From contig JAUVKB010000005.1 in assembly GCA_030596405.1 (NCBI GenBank), positions 1 through 24,953 of the forward strand: DNA of 24,953 nucleotides, written 5' to 3'. The stretch comes from Deltaproteobacteria bacterium. Lineage in GTDB: Bacteria; Desulfobacterota; Desulfobacteria; Desulfobacterales; JAUVKB01. Every line of letters starts with the position of its first letter. The first letter of the stretch is position 1. The notes beneath the pieces were generated by a model, which was given only the letters and a program-made list of their open reading frames with translations, did not search any database and was not told the DNA's origin. This document shows positions 7,249 to 14,236 of this stretch, piece after piece. A program made the position numbers and the translations under genes.

Positions 7249-8394
7249 ATGATTCCAGATCGTCTAAAAGAAATGAGCTCTTTCATAGTGATGGATATCC
7301 TTGAAAAAGCCCATGAAATGGAGCTTGGCGGAGCTCATATAATCCATCTTGAGGTGGGGGAGCCCGATTTTGATACACCGCAGTGTATCAAGGACGCAGC
7401 TTGCCGGGCATTAAATGATGGCCATACGCATTATACGCATAGCCTTGGTCTTCTTGATCTCAGAGAAGCAATTTGCGAACACTATTTAAAGACATACAAT
7501 GTGTCAGTAACTCCTGACCGGGTTATAATATCTTCCGGCACATCTCCTGCCATGTTTGTTATGTTTTCCGCGCTTCTTGAAATCGGTGACCAGGTTATTA
7601 TTTCAGATCCCCATTATGCATGCTATCCTAATTTTATAAAGTTCATGCAGGGAGATGTAGTTACCGTACCTGTTTATGAAGAAGACGGCTTTCAATACAG
7701 GCCGGAAACCATAAATGCAAAAATTACAGACAAAACAAAGGCCATATTTATAAATTCGCCGTCCAATCCGACAGGAAACCTTTTATCAAAAGAGCGGATG
7801 AAGGAAATAGCGGAATTTACGCCTTATATCATTTCCGATGAAATTTACCACGGTCTGGTTTATGAAGGAAAAGAACACTCTATTCTGGAATTTACAGACC
7901 ATGCCTTTGTGTTAAACGGTTTTTCAAAACTATATGCCATGACCGGCCTCAGACTCGGCTATCTGATTGCGCCAAAACCTTTCATGCGCTCTATTCAGAA
8001 AATTCAACAAAACTTTTTTATTTCAGCAAATTCCATGGTTCAAAAGGCTGGAATCGCCGCTCTTAAAGAGGCGGGAGACGATATTGCGCGCATGAAAAAA
8101 ATCTATAATGATCGAAGGCGATACATGATAAGCCGCCTTAAAAACATGGGTTTTAAAATTCCCGTAGAGCCGACAGGGGCGTTTTATGTTTTTGCAAATG
8201 CAAAGCATATTTCAGGTAATTCATATGAACTCGCCTTTAACATCCTTGAAAAGGCTCATGTCGGCGTAACGCCCGGAATCGATTTTGGGAAAAACGGTGA
8301 AGGATACCTCAGGTTTTCATACGCAAATTCAAAGGAAAATATTTCAGAAGGGATGGACAGACTGGAGAATTATATCAAAAATCGTTATGCCTGA
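7249..8394 (+). CDS. Class I/II pyridoxal-phosphate aminotransferase
   Basis: A 381-residue fold-type I aminotransferase of the AspC-like (I-gamma) subgroup. Key residues are visible: the PSNPTG motif at 171-176 containing the cofactor-binding Asn 173, SDEIYHGL with Asp 197 and Tyr 200, the Schiff-base lysine in GFSKLYAMTGLRLGY (Lys 227), and the substrate carboxylate arginine in LRFSYANS (Arg 355). The amino-acid substrate cannot be told from sequence alone. It follows hisG by 19 bases, so it might act on histidinol phosphate or on an aromatic or aspartate-type substrate. It lacks the shorter HisC-type signature, so I leave it unnamed. Confidence 0.9.
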   Translation: MIPDRLKEMSSFIVMDILEKAHEMELGGAHIIHLEVGEPDFDTPQCIKDAACRALNDGHTHYTHSLGLLDLREAICEHYLKTYNVSVTPDRVIISSGTSPAMFVMFSALLEIGDQVIISDPHYACYPNFIKFMQGDVVTVPVYEEDGFQYRPETINAKITDKTKAIFINSPSNPTGNLLSKERMKEIAEFTPYIISDEIYHGLVYEGKEHSILEFTDHAFVLNGFSKLYAMTGLRLGYLIAPKPFMRSIQKIQQNFFISANSMVQKAGIAALKEAGDDIARMKKIYNDRRRYMISRLKNMGFKIPVEPTGAFYVFANAKHISGNSYELAFNILEKAHVGVTPGIDFGKNGEGYLRFSYANSKENISEGMDRLENYIKNRYA

Positions 8395-8417
8395 TAACCC
8401 GCAACGGAAATAAAATT

Positions 8418-8999
8418 ATGATAATAAAATCTGCGGAATTTGTAACAAGCGCTGTTCAACCGTCCCAGTATCCCCCTTCGGATTTGCCTGAAATAGCTTT
8501 TGCCGGACGTTCCAACGTGGGAAAATCTTCACTTATCAATACGCTTGTCAATCGGAAACGTCTGGTAAAAACAAGCTCTACGCCCGGCAGAACCCAGCTG
8601 ATAAATTTTTTTGTAATAAACGATTCGTTTACTTTTGTAGACCTTCCAGGATATGGATATGCCAAGGTTCCGCTATCTGTTAAAAAAAAATGGGGCCCTA
8701 TGATTGAGACATTCCTTTTAACCAGAAAAACATTAAAGGGGGTGGTACTGATAATGGATATACGACGCACTCCCGGCATAGAGGAACGAAACTTTATCGA
8801 CTGGTTTTCCAGTTTTAATATTTTAACTGTTTTAGTAACGACAAAAGTGGATAAAATTGCAAAAACAAAACTGATAAAACAGCGAATTGCCATAGCAAAA
8901 GAACTTTTTGTTGATAAAAACGCTTTGATACCCTTTTCCATAAAAACCAGACAGGGAAAGGATGAAGTCTGGAGCGCTGTTGAAAAATTAATTATCTGA
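8418..8999 (+). CDS. engB: Ribosome-biogenesis GTP-binding protein EngB/YsxC/YihA
   Basis: A small GTPase of 193 residues needed for maturation of the large ribosomal subunit. G1 is GRSNVGKSSL at 30-39, with the family-typical preceding EIAFAG. The switch region TSSTPGRTQLINFF lies at 53-65, G3 DLPGYGYAKV at 75-84, and G4 TTKVDK at 141-146. Length and motif spacing are normal. It sits 23 bases after the aminotransferase gene and 61 bases before era, so two ribosome-assembly GTPases are adjacent. That may reflect shared growth-rate control. Confidence 0.96.
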   Translation: MIIKSAEFVTSAVQPSQYPPSDLPEIAFAGRSNVGKSSLINTLVNRKRLVKTSSTPGRTQLINFFVINDSFTFVDLPGYGYAKVPLSVKKKWGPMIETFLLTRKTLKGVVLIMDIRRTPGIEERNFIDWFSSFNILTVLVTTKVDKIAKTKLIKQRIAIAKELFVDKNALIPFSIKTRQGKDEVWSAVEKLII

Positions 9000-9006
9000 C
9001 AATCTA

Positions 9007-9022
9007 TTATAGGTTATAGGTT
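9007..9022 (+). repeat. 7-bp tandem duplication between engB and era
   Basis: TTATAGG occurs at 9007-9013 and 9014-9020, followed by TT that begins a third unit. It lies in the 61-bp spacer before the TTG start of era. Confidence 0.75.
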
Positions 9023-9060
9023 TAAACAATTATGCAATTTAGAAACGGAAATTAAACAAG

Positions 9061-9969
9061 TTGACTGATATTAACGACAGATTTCCCGGTTTCAGGTCAG
9101 GTTTTGTCGCCATTGCAGGGGCCCCAAACGTGGGGAAATCCACGCTTTTAAACCGGATGCTCGGCACAAAGATCTCTATAACTTCCAAAAAACCTCAAAC
9201 CACCCGTAACAGAATAGCAGGCATACTGCACAGACCTTGCTCACAACTTGTTTTTATCGATACACCCGGAGTTCATAGAGCAAAGAGTCCCTTGAATATC
9301 AGGATAGTCGATGTCGCTCTTTCCGTGCTTAAAGATGTCGACCTTATATTAATCCTGGTGGACGCAACAACATCGAATCCCGCTCAAGAGCAGTTTCTGA
9401 TAAAAAATTTAAAAAAACAGAAAAAAAAGGTTGTTCTTGCTATCAACAAAATAGATCTTATCGATAAAAAAAAGCTCTTATCAATTATTGACAGATGGGC
9501 AAACGCATATCCATTTAAATGTATTCTGCCTGTATCGGCTAAGTTTGGACATGAGATTGAACCGCTTATTGCCACAATGGAAAATTTTCTCCCCAATGGG
9601 CCCCCTTTTTTCCCTGAAGATGCCATTACAGATATGCCGGAACGATTCATCGCTTCAGAAATGATACGTGAAAAGGTTTTTCGCTTTACAGGCCAGGAAA
9701 TACCTTATTCCATAGCTGTTTCTATAGATTCTTTTTCCGAAAAAAAAGATGGTTCTCTTGTAAAAATTTATGCCAATATCTATGTTGAACGCGATTCCCA
9801 AAAAGGGATAATAATAGGAAAAAACGGAAGCAAGCTGAAAAAAATCGGTGAGGAGGCCAGAAAACAAATCGAACGGTTGCTGGGCACAAATGTCTATCTG
9901 AAACTGTTTGTAAGGGTGCAGAAAAACTGGACCAGAGATACTAAAGCCTTGAGAAAATTTGGTTACTGA
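9061..9969 (+). CDS. era: GTPase Era
   Basis: Era is an essential GTPase that binds the 3' end of 16S rRNA and helps assemble the 30S subunit. The 302-residue protein has G1 GAPNVGKS at 20-27, the switch I region KKPQTTRNRI, G3 DTPG at 67-70 and G4 NKID at 129-132. A C-terminal KH domain contains GIIIGKNGSKLKKIGEEAR and the conserved RVQKNWTRD. The TTG at 9061 is the only plausible start near the G1 motif; no in-frame ATG exists at the right place. A 7-bp tandem duplication sits in the short spacer before it. The stop overlaps the ATG of the next gene by one base (TGATG). Confidence 0.96.
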   Translation: MTDINDRFPGFRSGFVAIAGAPNVGKSTLLNRMLGTKISITSKKPQTTRNRIAGILHRPCSQLVFIDTPGVHRAKSPLNIRIVDVALSVLKDVDLILILVDATTSNPAQEQFLIKNLKKQKKKVVLAINKIDLIDKKKLLSIIDRWANAYPFKCILPVSAKFGHEIEPLIATMENFLPNGPPFFPEDAITDMPERFIASEMIREKVFRFTGQEIPYSIAVSIDSFSEKKDGSLVKIYANIYVERDSQKGIIIGKNGSKLKKIGEEARKQIERLLGTNVYLKLFVRVQKNWTRDTKALRKFGY

Positions 9970-10871
9970 TGATTCTTTCTTTCCACCCCTGTTTTGAAGC
10001 AGACGTAAATATAATATGTCCCGGACACCGGCCGAGGCCTGACGATTTTGCGGCTGTTAAGTCCGCTGATGCTGTAATCCTTCCCCAAGGCTGCCTGAAA
10101 CCTTTGTATGAAGCAGTTCGAGAAAATTGTCCCAATGTTTTTCCCAATTATGACATAAAATTCAACTATTACGGGAAAACCGGTCAGGCTATGCTTTTTC
10201 AGGAAACAGGGGCGGCGCATCCCAAAACGGAAACTTATATAAATACCGATTTTTTTTATAACAAGTATGACAAGTTTCATAAAAATATGCCGTTTAAATT
10301 TCCTTTTGTATTTAAATTTGACTGGGGAGGAGAAGGCGAGAATGTCTATTTGGTAAAAACTCTTGATGAATTTATTAATGTTTTGCAGGTGGCTAAAACA
10401 TATGAAAAGACAGGTCAGAAAGGTTTTTTAATACAAGAATATATACCTGCTCAAGGCCGAACGTTAAGGGTTGCCGCCATTGGTCATATCTTTACTTCCT
10501 ATTGGCGTGTACAGAAAGACGCTGAAGTGTTTTGCTCCAGCTTGGCAAAAGGGGCCGTAATAGATGCTGTTTCTGATAAGGATGTCCAAAAAGCCGGTGT
10601 TAAAGAAGCAAAAGCTTTTTGCAAAAAGACAGGGATCAACCTGGCGGGGTTTGATTTTCTTTTTTCACCAGATGAAACACCAAATGAAATAACAGGTGGA
10701 CCAACAGGGAAAAAAACGCTTAAGCCTCTTTTTCTTGAAATAAATTATTATTTTGGAAGACGTGGTTTAGGTGGATCTGACAGCTTTTATGTGCTATTAA
10801 ACAAGGCGATTATAAAATGGGTAAACAACATCGGTTTGTCGTTTAAACCAAAGACAATAAACAACGGGTAA
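9969..10871 (+). CDS. ATP-grasp domain protein (RimK/glutathione-synthetase-like), unknown substrate
   Basis: A 300-residue cytoplasmic protein of the ATP-grasp superfamily, whose members join a carboxylate to an amine or thiol via an acyl-phosphate. The N-terminal 100 residues form a pre-ATP-grasp region (PDDFAAVKSADAVILPQGC). The ATP-binding part has FPFVFKFDWGGEGENVYLVK, then FLIQEYIPAQGRTLRVAAIG, a GINLAGFDFLF strand, and the metal-ligand motif LFLEINYYFGRRG. These agree with RimK-like ligases, but the partner substrate is not evident. The TGATG junction with era means translational coupling, and the HNH gene follows two bases later, so it belongs to this operon. Function remains open; a peptide or amino-acid ligase is the broad guess. 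Confidence 0.8.
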   Translation: MILSFHPCFEADVNIICPGHRPRPDDFAAVKSADAVILPQGCLKPLYEAVRENCPNVFPNYDIKFNYYGKTGQAMLFQETGAAHPKTETYINTDFFYNKYDKFHKNMPFKFPFVFKFDWGGEGENVYLVKTLDEFINVLQVAKTYEKTGQKGFLIQEYIPAQGRTLRVAAIGHIFTSYWRVQKDAEVFCSSLAKGAVIDAVSDKDVQKAGVKEAKAFCKKTGINLAGFDFLFSPDETPNEITGGPTGKKTLKPLFLEINYYFGRRGLGGSDSFYVLLNKAIIKWVNNIGLSFKPKTINNG

Positions 10872-10872
10872 A

Positions 10873-11157
10873 ATGAAGCCTTTTGCATTTGATCTAGATG
10901 GATCGGACATAAAACTTGAGCGCCGTAAAGCACGCGAGCTAAGGTTGTCGCAGTGGTGGAAACGCCGTTGTTCAAAAGGGATCTGTTACTACTGCGGACA
11001 GCCCATTCCGCCGAAAGAACTCACAATGGATCATATTGTTCCTGTATCACGGGGAGGCAGGAGTACAAAAGGAAACGTGGTCCCGTCCTGCAAAGATTGT
11101 AACAATAAAAAAAAGCAGCTTTTGCCTATTGAATGGGTGCTTAATCAAGGCAATTGA
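10873..11157 (+). CDS. HNH endonuclease-domain protein
   Basis: A 94-residue protein with a complete HNH nuclease core. Zinc-binding CYYCGQ has Cys 38 and 41, the catalytic DHIVPVSRGG has Asp 53 and His 54, and GNVVPSCKDCNNKK carries Asn 68, Cys 73, Cys 76 and Asn 77. A basic N-terminal helix (KLERRKARELRLSQWWKRR) probably binds nucleic acid. Stand-alone proteins of this kind are common in bacteria and mostly uncharacterised. It begins two bases after the ATP-grasp gene, so the two are cotranscribed with era. No sign of an intron, intein or restriction partner is seen next to it. Confidence 0.85.
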   Translation: MKPFAFDLDGSDIKLERRKARELRLSQWWKRRCSKGICYYCGQPIPPKELTMDHIVPVSRGGRSTKGNVVPSCKDCNNKKKQLLPIEWVLNQGN

Positions 11158-11269
11158 ACACCCATCCAGTTATTTATTTGTATTTAGCCATCTATCTCTT
11201 GATCTAAACATTAAATTAATGTTAAACTTAAAAATTGTTCAGAAACTGAACCGAATGTTATATAATTAT

Positions 11270-11301
11270 TTGATTTTAATTTGTCTTGATTTTAATTTGT
11301 C
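11270..11301 (+). repeat. Perfect 16-bp tandem duplication upstream of the OadG-like gene
   Basis: TTGATTTTAATTTGTC occurs at 11270-11285 and again, without a gap, at 11286-11301. The second copy ends two bases before the Shine-Dalgarno GAGGAGGT. A TATAAT lies just upstream at 11261-11266, but without a convincing -35. Confidence 0.9.
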
Positions 11302-11316
11302 CGAGGAGGTGCCGGT

Positions 11317-11763
11317 TTGTATGGTTTAGGAGCAATTACCGCCAATAATGGATGGGTGATGTCTGTTACCGGTGCATTGATCGTTTTTTCCGGTCTTGCC
11401 GTTCTTTCTTTTGTTATTTCACAGCTTCACAAGGTCCTCAATCTTTGGGAAAATAGAGTTTATTATTATCAAAAGCTCAATAATAATAAACGGCAGACTG
11501 ATAAAGCGGAAAGCACGCAGGAAAAAACTCCTTCCCAACCTGTTTCCCCTCAAGATATGGATGATAATATTGTCAATTATATGCCTTTACTTGAAGAACT
11601 CGGAGAATCTTTTCAGCTTTCCGAGCTATATGTGTTGTCTCAAAAAAAAGGGCTTGGCCATCCACACTTGTCGATTACATATTTACGACAGGCTAACATA
11701 TTAATATCTCAGGGAGATGGCGTTTTTACCTGGAACCAACAAAAAGTAATTAATAACTTATAA
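11317..11763 (+). CDS. OadG-family (sodium-pump decarboxylase gamma-type) subunit with C-terminal extension
   Basis: A 148-residue protein with one membrane segment at about residues 14-37 (VMSVTGALIVFSGLAVLSFVISQL), followed by a charged cytoplasmic tail. The placement directly before oadB and the topology match the gamma/delta subunit of oxaloacetate, methylmalonyl-CoA or glutaconyl-CoA decarboxylases, which anchors the soluble carboxyltransferase to the membrane pump. After a Gln/Lys-rich linker (60-80) there is an unusual folded-looking C-terminal stretch of about 65 residues (PLLEELGESFQLSELYVLSQ onward), which I do not recognise. TTG at 11317 is chosen because GAGGAGGT lies six bases upstream. 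The assignment rests mainly on context and topology. Confidence 0.7.
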   Translation: MYGLGAITANNGWVMSVTGALIVFSGLAVLSFVISQLHKVLNLWENRVYYYQKLNNNKRQTDKAESTQEKTPSQPVSPQDMDDNIVNYMPLLEELGESFQLSELYVLSQKKGLGHPHLSITYLRQANILISQGDGVFTWNQQKVINNL

Positions 11764-11781
11764 AGTAATTAATTACTTATA
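11743..11781 (+). repeat. Near-perfect 19-bp tandem duplication at the end of the OadG-like gene
   Basis: AAAGTAATTAATAACTTATA at 11743-11762 recurs as AAAGTAATTAATTACTTATA at 11762-11781 with one mismatch. The first copy encodes the last residues and reaches into the stop codon. The second copy contains the perfect 16-bp palindrome AAGTAATTAATTACTT (11763-11778). Confidence 0.85.
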
Positions 11782-11799
11782 AGGATTAAGGGTTAATCA

Positions 11800-12927
11800 A
11801 TGGATCTGTTTCTTCAATTTTTGTCAAATACAGGGTATTTACTGGCGGATTATCGCCACGTCATTATGATCGTGGTAGGCTCCATATTTATCTATCTTGG
11901 AATTGCCAAAAAATATGAGCCGCTTCTTCTTGTGCCGATAGGTTTTGGTATTCTGGTAGGAAATGTCCCTTTTTTCAAGGGCTTTGGGATCGGGATTTAT
12001 GAAGATAACAGCGTTTTGCACTACCTGTATTTTGGAGTTACCTCTGGCCTTTATCCCTCGATCGTTTTTTTGGGCCTGGGAGCTATGACCGACTTTTCTT
12101 CTTTGCTTGCACGCCCGAAACTTATGCTGCTTGGAGGGGCGGCGCAGATGGGTATATTTTTTACGCTTTTAGGCGCGCTGTTTTTAGGGTTCCTTCCAAG
12201 GGAAGCGGCATCGATTGCTATTATTGGGGGCGCTGATGGCCCAACGTCAATTTTTCTGACAGCCAAGCTTGCTCCACACCTTATAGGGCCGATTGCGATC
12301 GCCGCATATTCATACATGGCTTTGATACCTGTTATTCAACCCCCTATAATGAAGTTGCTGACGACTCGTAAAGAACGGCTTATCAGAATGCCGGATCCTC
12401 GAGAGGTTTCAAACAGGGAATTGTTGGTTTTTCCGGTTGTCGCGGTTTTACTCTGCTGTTTTCTTGCACCCACGGCCATACCGCTTCTGGGAACGCTTTT
12501 TTTCGGGAATCTTTTAAAAGTCTGCGGTGTTACAGACCGTCTTGCCCAGACCGCCAGAACCGCTATTATCGATACCGCAACCATATTGCTGGGATTTACG
12601 GTCGGAGCCAGCACTCAAGGCGATGTGTTTTTAACATCACAGTCTATCAGCATCTTTTTCCTTGGCGCAGTTGCATTTAGCATAGCAACAGCTTCAGGCA
12701 TTATTTTTGCCAAAATTATGAACCTTTTTATGAAAGAAAAAATAAACCCGCTTTTAGGAGCTTCAGGAGTGTCCGCTGTGCCGGGTTCCGCTCGCGAGGT
12801 TCATTTGATGGGGCAGTCCGAGGATCCTTCAAATTATCTTCTCATGCACGCTATGGCGTGCAACTCATCAGGTGTTATCGGTTCCGCCATTGCAGCAGGT
12901 GTTTTGTGGAGTTTTATGGTGCAATAA
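11800..12927 (+). CDS. oadB: Sodium-ion-translocating decarboxylase, beta subunit (OadB/MmdB/GcdB family)
   Basis: The 375-residue integral membrane protein couples decarboxylation of carboxybiotin to outward sodium transport. About nine to eleven hydrophobic segments are visible. Family hallmarks are the GGADGPTS motif at 143-150 with the essential Asp 146, the preceding FLGLGAMTDFSSLLARPK, and the C-terminal GASGVSAVPGSAREVH followed by NYLLMHAMACNSSGVIGSAIAAG. Length is close to the family norm. AAGGG lies seven bases before the ATG. Only the gamma-like gene accompanies it. The carboxyltransferase and biotin carrier are not adjacent, so the substrate (oxaloacetate, methylmalonyl-CoA or glutaconyl-CoA) is undetermined. 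The symbol is for the family. Confidence 0.93.
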   Translation: MDLFLQFLSNTGYLLADYRHVIMIVVGSIFIYLGIAKKYEPLLLVPIGFGILVGNVPFFKGFGIGIYEDNSVLHYLYFGVTSGLYPSIVFLGLGAMTDFSSLLARPKLMLLGGAAQMGIFFTLLGALFLGFLPREAASIAIIGGADGPTSIFLTAKLAPHLIGPIAIAAYSYMALIPVIQPPIMKLLTTRKERLIRMPDPREVSNRELLVFPVVAVLLCCFLAPTAIPLLGTLFFGNLLKVCGVTDRLAQTARTAIIDTATILLGFTVGASTQGDVFLTSQSISIFFLGAVAFSIATASGIIFAKIMNLFMKEKINPLLGASGVSAVPGSAREVHLMGQSEDPSNYLLMHAMACNSSGVIGSAIAAGVLWSFMVQ

Positions 12928-12954
12928 AAATTGAAAGATTGATCGATTTTCCGT

Positions 12955-12984
12955 AAAGGCCAACGAATAAAATCGTTGGCCTTT
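12955..12984. terminator. Bidirectional hairpin terminator between oadB and the PrmA-like gene
   Basis: AAAGGCCAACGA (12955-12966) and TCGTTGGCCTTT (12973-12984) form a perfect 12-bp stem with a six-base loop. The genes on either side converge here, and the stem overlaps the stop codon of the minus-strand gene (12983-12985). The ends of the stem supply the A and T runs for both directions. Confidence 0.85.
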
Positions 12985-13813
12985 ATTGTTGAAGCACAAT
13001 CACCGCCCAATCTTTCTCGCATTCTTTCCACTTAACCTTGAAACAATCTTGCGCATATGTTTTTTCAAGGTCTTTGATTTCGCTTGTTTTTATACCGGAT
13101 AGAACCAAAACCGACCCCTGCTTTGTGAGCTTTTTCATGATAAAATATAAGCTCTTTAAGGTTGGATAACGCAAATTTGCGGTTATTAATGAAAATTTGT
13201 TGTTAATATTGTTGTTGCTAAAGTCTTCCAATGGCCGGTTATAAATTTCGATTTGATCTTTTAAACCATTAATTACAACGTTTTCTTTGGCTTCTTTTAT
13301 TGCAATCGGGTCGCTATCTATTCCAATCGCATGATTTATTCCCATCAATACCGCTGTAATTACAAGGACTCCCGAACCGGTTCCAACATCAAGCGCAATT
13401 AAATTTTTCTTTTTCTTAAAAAGTTTATCTGTTTTTATCGCCTTTTCAATTCCCCTTGCAGCCAGCCTGGTTGTGGGATGATTCCCTGAACCAAACGAGG
13501 CTCCTCCCTGACTTATATTAACAACAACATCATCGGGTTTTTTTTGGAATGATATTTCAGGCGGTTTTAATACAATATGCTTTGATATGCGGACGGAATT
13601 ATTAAACGATTTTTCCAGAAAAGTACTGCCGTATTTATACGAATAGGTGATCTGTCTGTCTGCAACAAGTTCTTTGATAGCCTTTTTTATCTCTTTTTTA
13701 TCCCCAAAAGGTTTTTGCGTTAAATCTTTTTCTATCTCGCAAGGCGTTAAAGATCTATAAGCTTCAGATATTTTGCAAAGCACAATCTTTTTGAGCAAAG
13801 GTATATTAGACAA
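12983..13813 (-). CDS. PrmA-like (ribosomal protein L11 methyltransferase family) methyltransferase with atypical N-terminus
   Basis: A 276-residue SAM-dependent methyltransferase. From about residue 100 it matches the PrmA catalytic domain: GGASFGSGNHPTTRLAARGI at 103-122, SAM-binding ALDVGTGSGVLVITA at 140-154, GIDSDPIAIKEAKENV, and TANLRYPTLK in place of the usual ANILA. The first 80 residues do not look like the PrmA substrate-recognition domain. They resemble a winged-helix fold (LTPCEIEKDL, then KKAIKELVADRQITYSYK). The target may therefore be something other than L11. It is the last gene of the minus-strand run behind mnmE and ends in the terminator. Confidence 0.8.
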   Translation of the reverse strand: MSNIPLLKKIVLCKISEAYRSLTPCEIEKDLTQKPFGDKKEIKKAIKELVADRQITYSYKYGSTFLEKSFNNSVRISKHIVLKPPEISFQKKPDDVVVNISQGGASFGSGNHPTTRLAARGIEKAIKTDKLFKKKKNLIALDVGTGSGVLVITAVLMGINHAIGIDSDPIAIKEAKENVVINGLKDQIEIYNRPLEDFSNNNINNKFSLITANLRYPTLKSLYFIMKKLTKQGSVLVLSGIKTSEIKDLEKTYAQDCFKVKWKECEKDWAVIVLQQ

Positions 13814-13818
13814 TCTCT

Positions 13819-13842
13819 TTTTGTTCTTAATTTTGTTCTTAA
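13819..13842 (-). repeat. Perfect 12-bp tandem duplication before the PrmA-like gene
   Basis: TTTTGTTCTTAA (plus strand) occurs at 13819-13830 and 13831-13842. It lies in the 78-bp spacer between the small unknown gene and the PrmA-like gene, just upstream of the latter's start. Confidence 0.85.
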
Positions 13843-13850
13843 TGTTAAGG

Positions 13851-13881
13851 CCAGTTTTTTCTGCTCCAGTTTTTTTCTGCT
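13851..13881 (-). repeat. 15/16-bp tandem duplication in the same spacer
   Basis: CCAGTTTTTTCTGCT (13851-13865) is followed at once by CCAGTTTTTTTCTGCT (13866-13881), identical except for one extra T in the run. It fills the rest of the spacer next to the 12-bp repeat. Confidence 0.85.
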
Positions 13882-13891
13882 CAAGGGACGC

Positions 13892-14236
13892 TTATTTATG
13901 CCCTTCCGTTTTCAGAAGATCTCTGTACCAGCAGGCAAAATCATACATTCCTTTAAACCTGTCTTGCTCGTTAATTATGCCAAGACAAATATCAAGAACG
14001 CCCCTGCCGTATTCGTTGCTATACTCTTCAAAGCTTCGTGTCTGGAGAAATTCCCTTACAAGCATTTGAGATGTGCGCCTTGTTTTATCCTTTCTTATAT
14101 CTATCGGGTCTTTCGGTTTTTCAAAAGGATTCCACTTGTCATATCCTTTTTTCAGGATATGTTCTTGGCGTCGGGGAGACATGGTGTCAAAAATAGCCTT
14201 CTTTTTTGTTTCCTCTTCCTGACAGGGATTACCCAT
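13892..14236 (-). CDS. Small protein of unknown function
   Basis: I do not recognise this 114-residue protein. It is highly charged, with no membrane segment or signal peptide. Notable stretches are MGNPCQEEETKKKAIFDTMS, a basic RRQEHILKKGYDKWNPFEKPKDPID, and an aromatic C-terminal part (DRFKGMYDFACWYRDLL). The frame is open from 14275, but AAGGAGG on the minus strand sits seven bases before the ATG at 14236, which decides the start. That start overlaps the end of the YkgJ-type gene by eight bases, so translation is likely coupled and the protein may work with it. The strong ribosome site and overlap argue that it is real. Confidence 0.75.
   Translation of the reverse strand: MGNPCQEEETKKKAIFDTMSPRRQEHILKKGYDKWNPFEKPKDPIDIRKDKTRRTSQMLVREFLQTRSFEEYSNEYGRGVLDICLGIINEQDRFKGMYDFACWYRDLLKTEGHK

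Noticed and set aside
8456..8941. A 161-codon open frame on the minus strand opposite engB
   Set aside because: It mirrors engB codons, has no recognisable domain, and engB matches its family along its full length.
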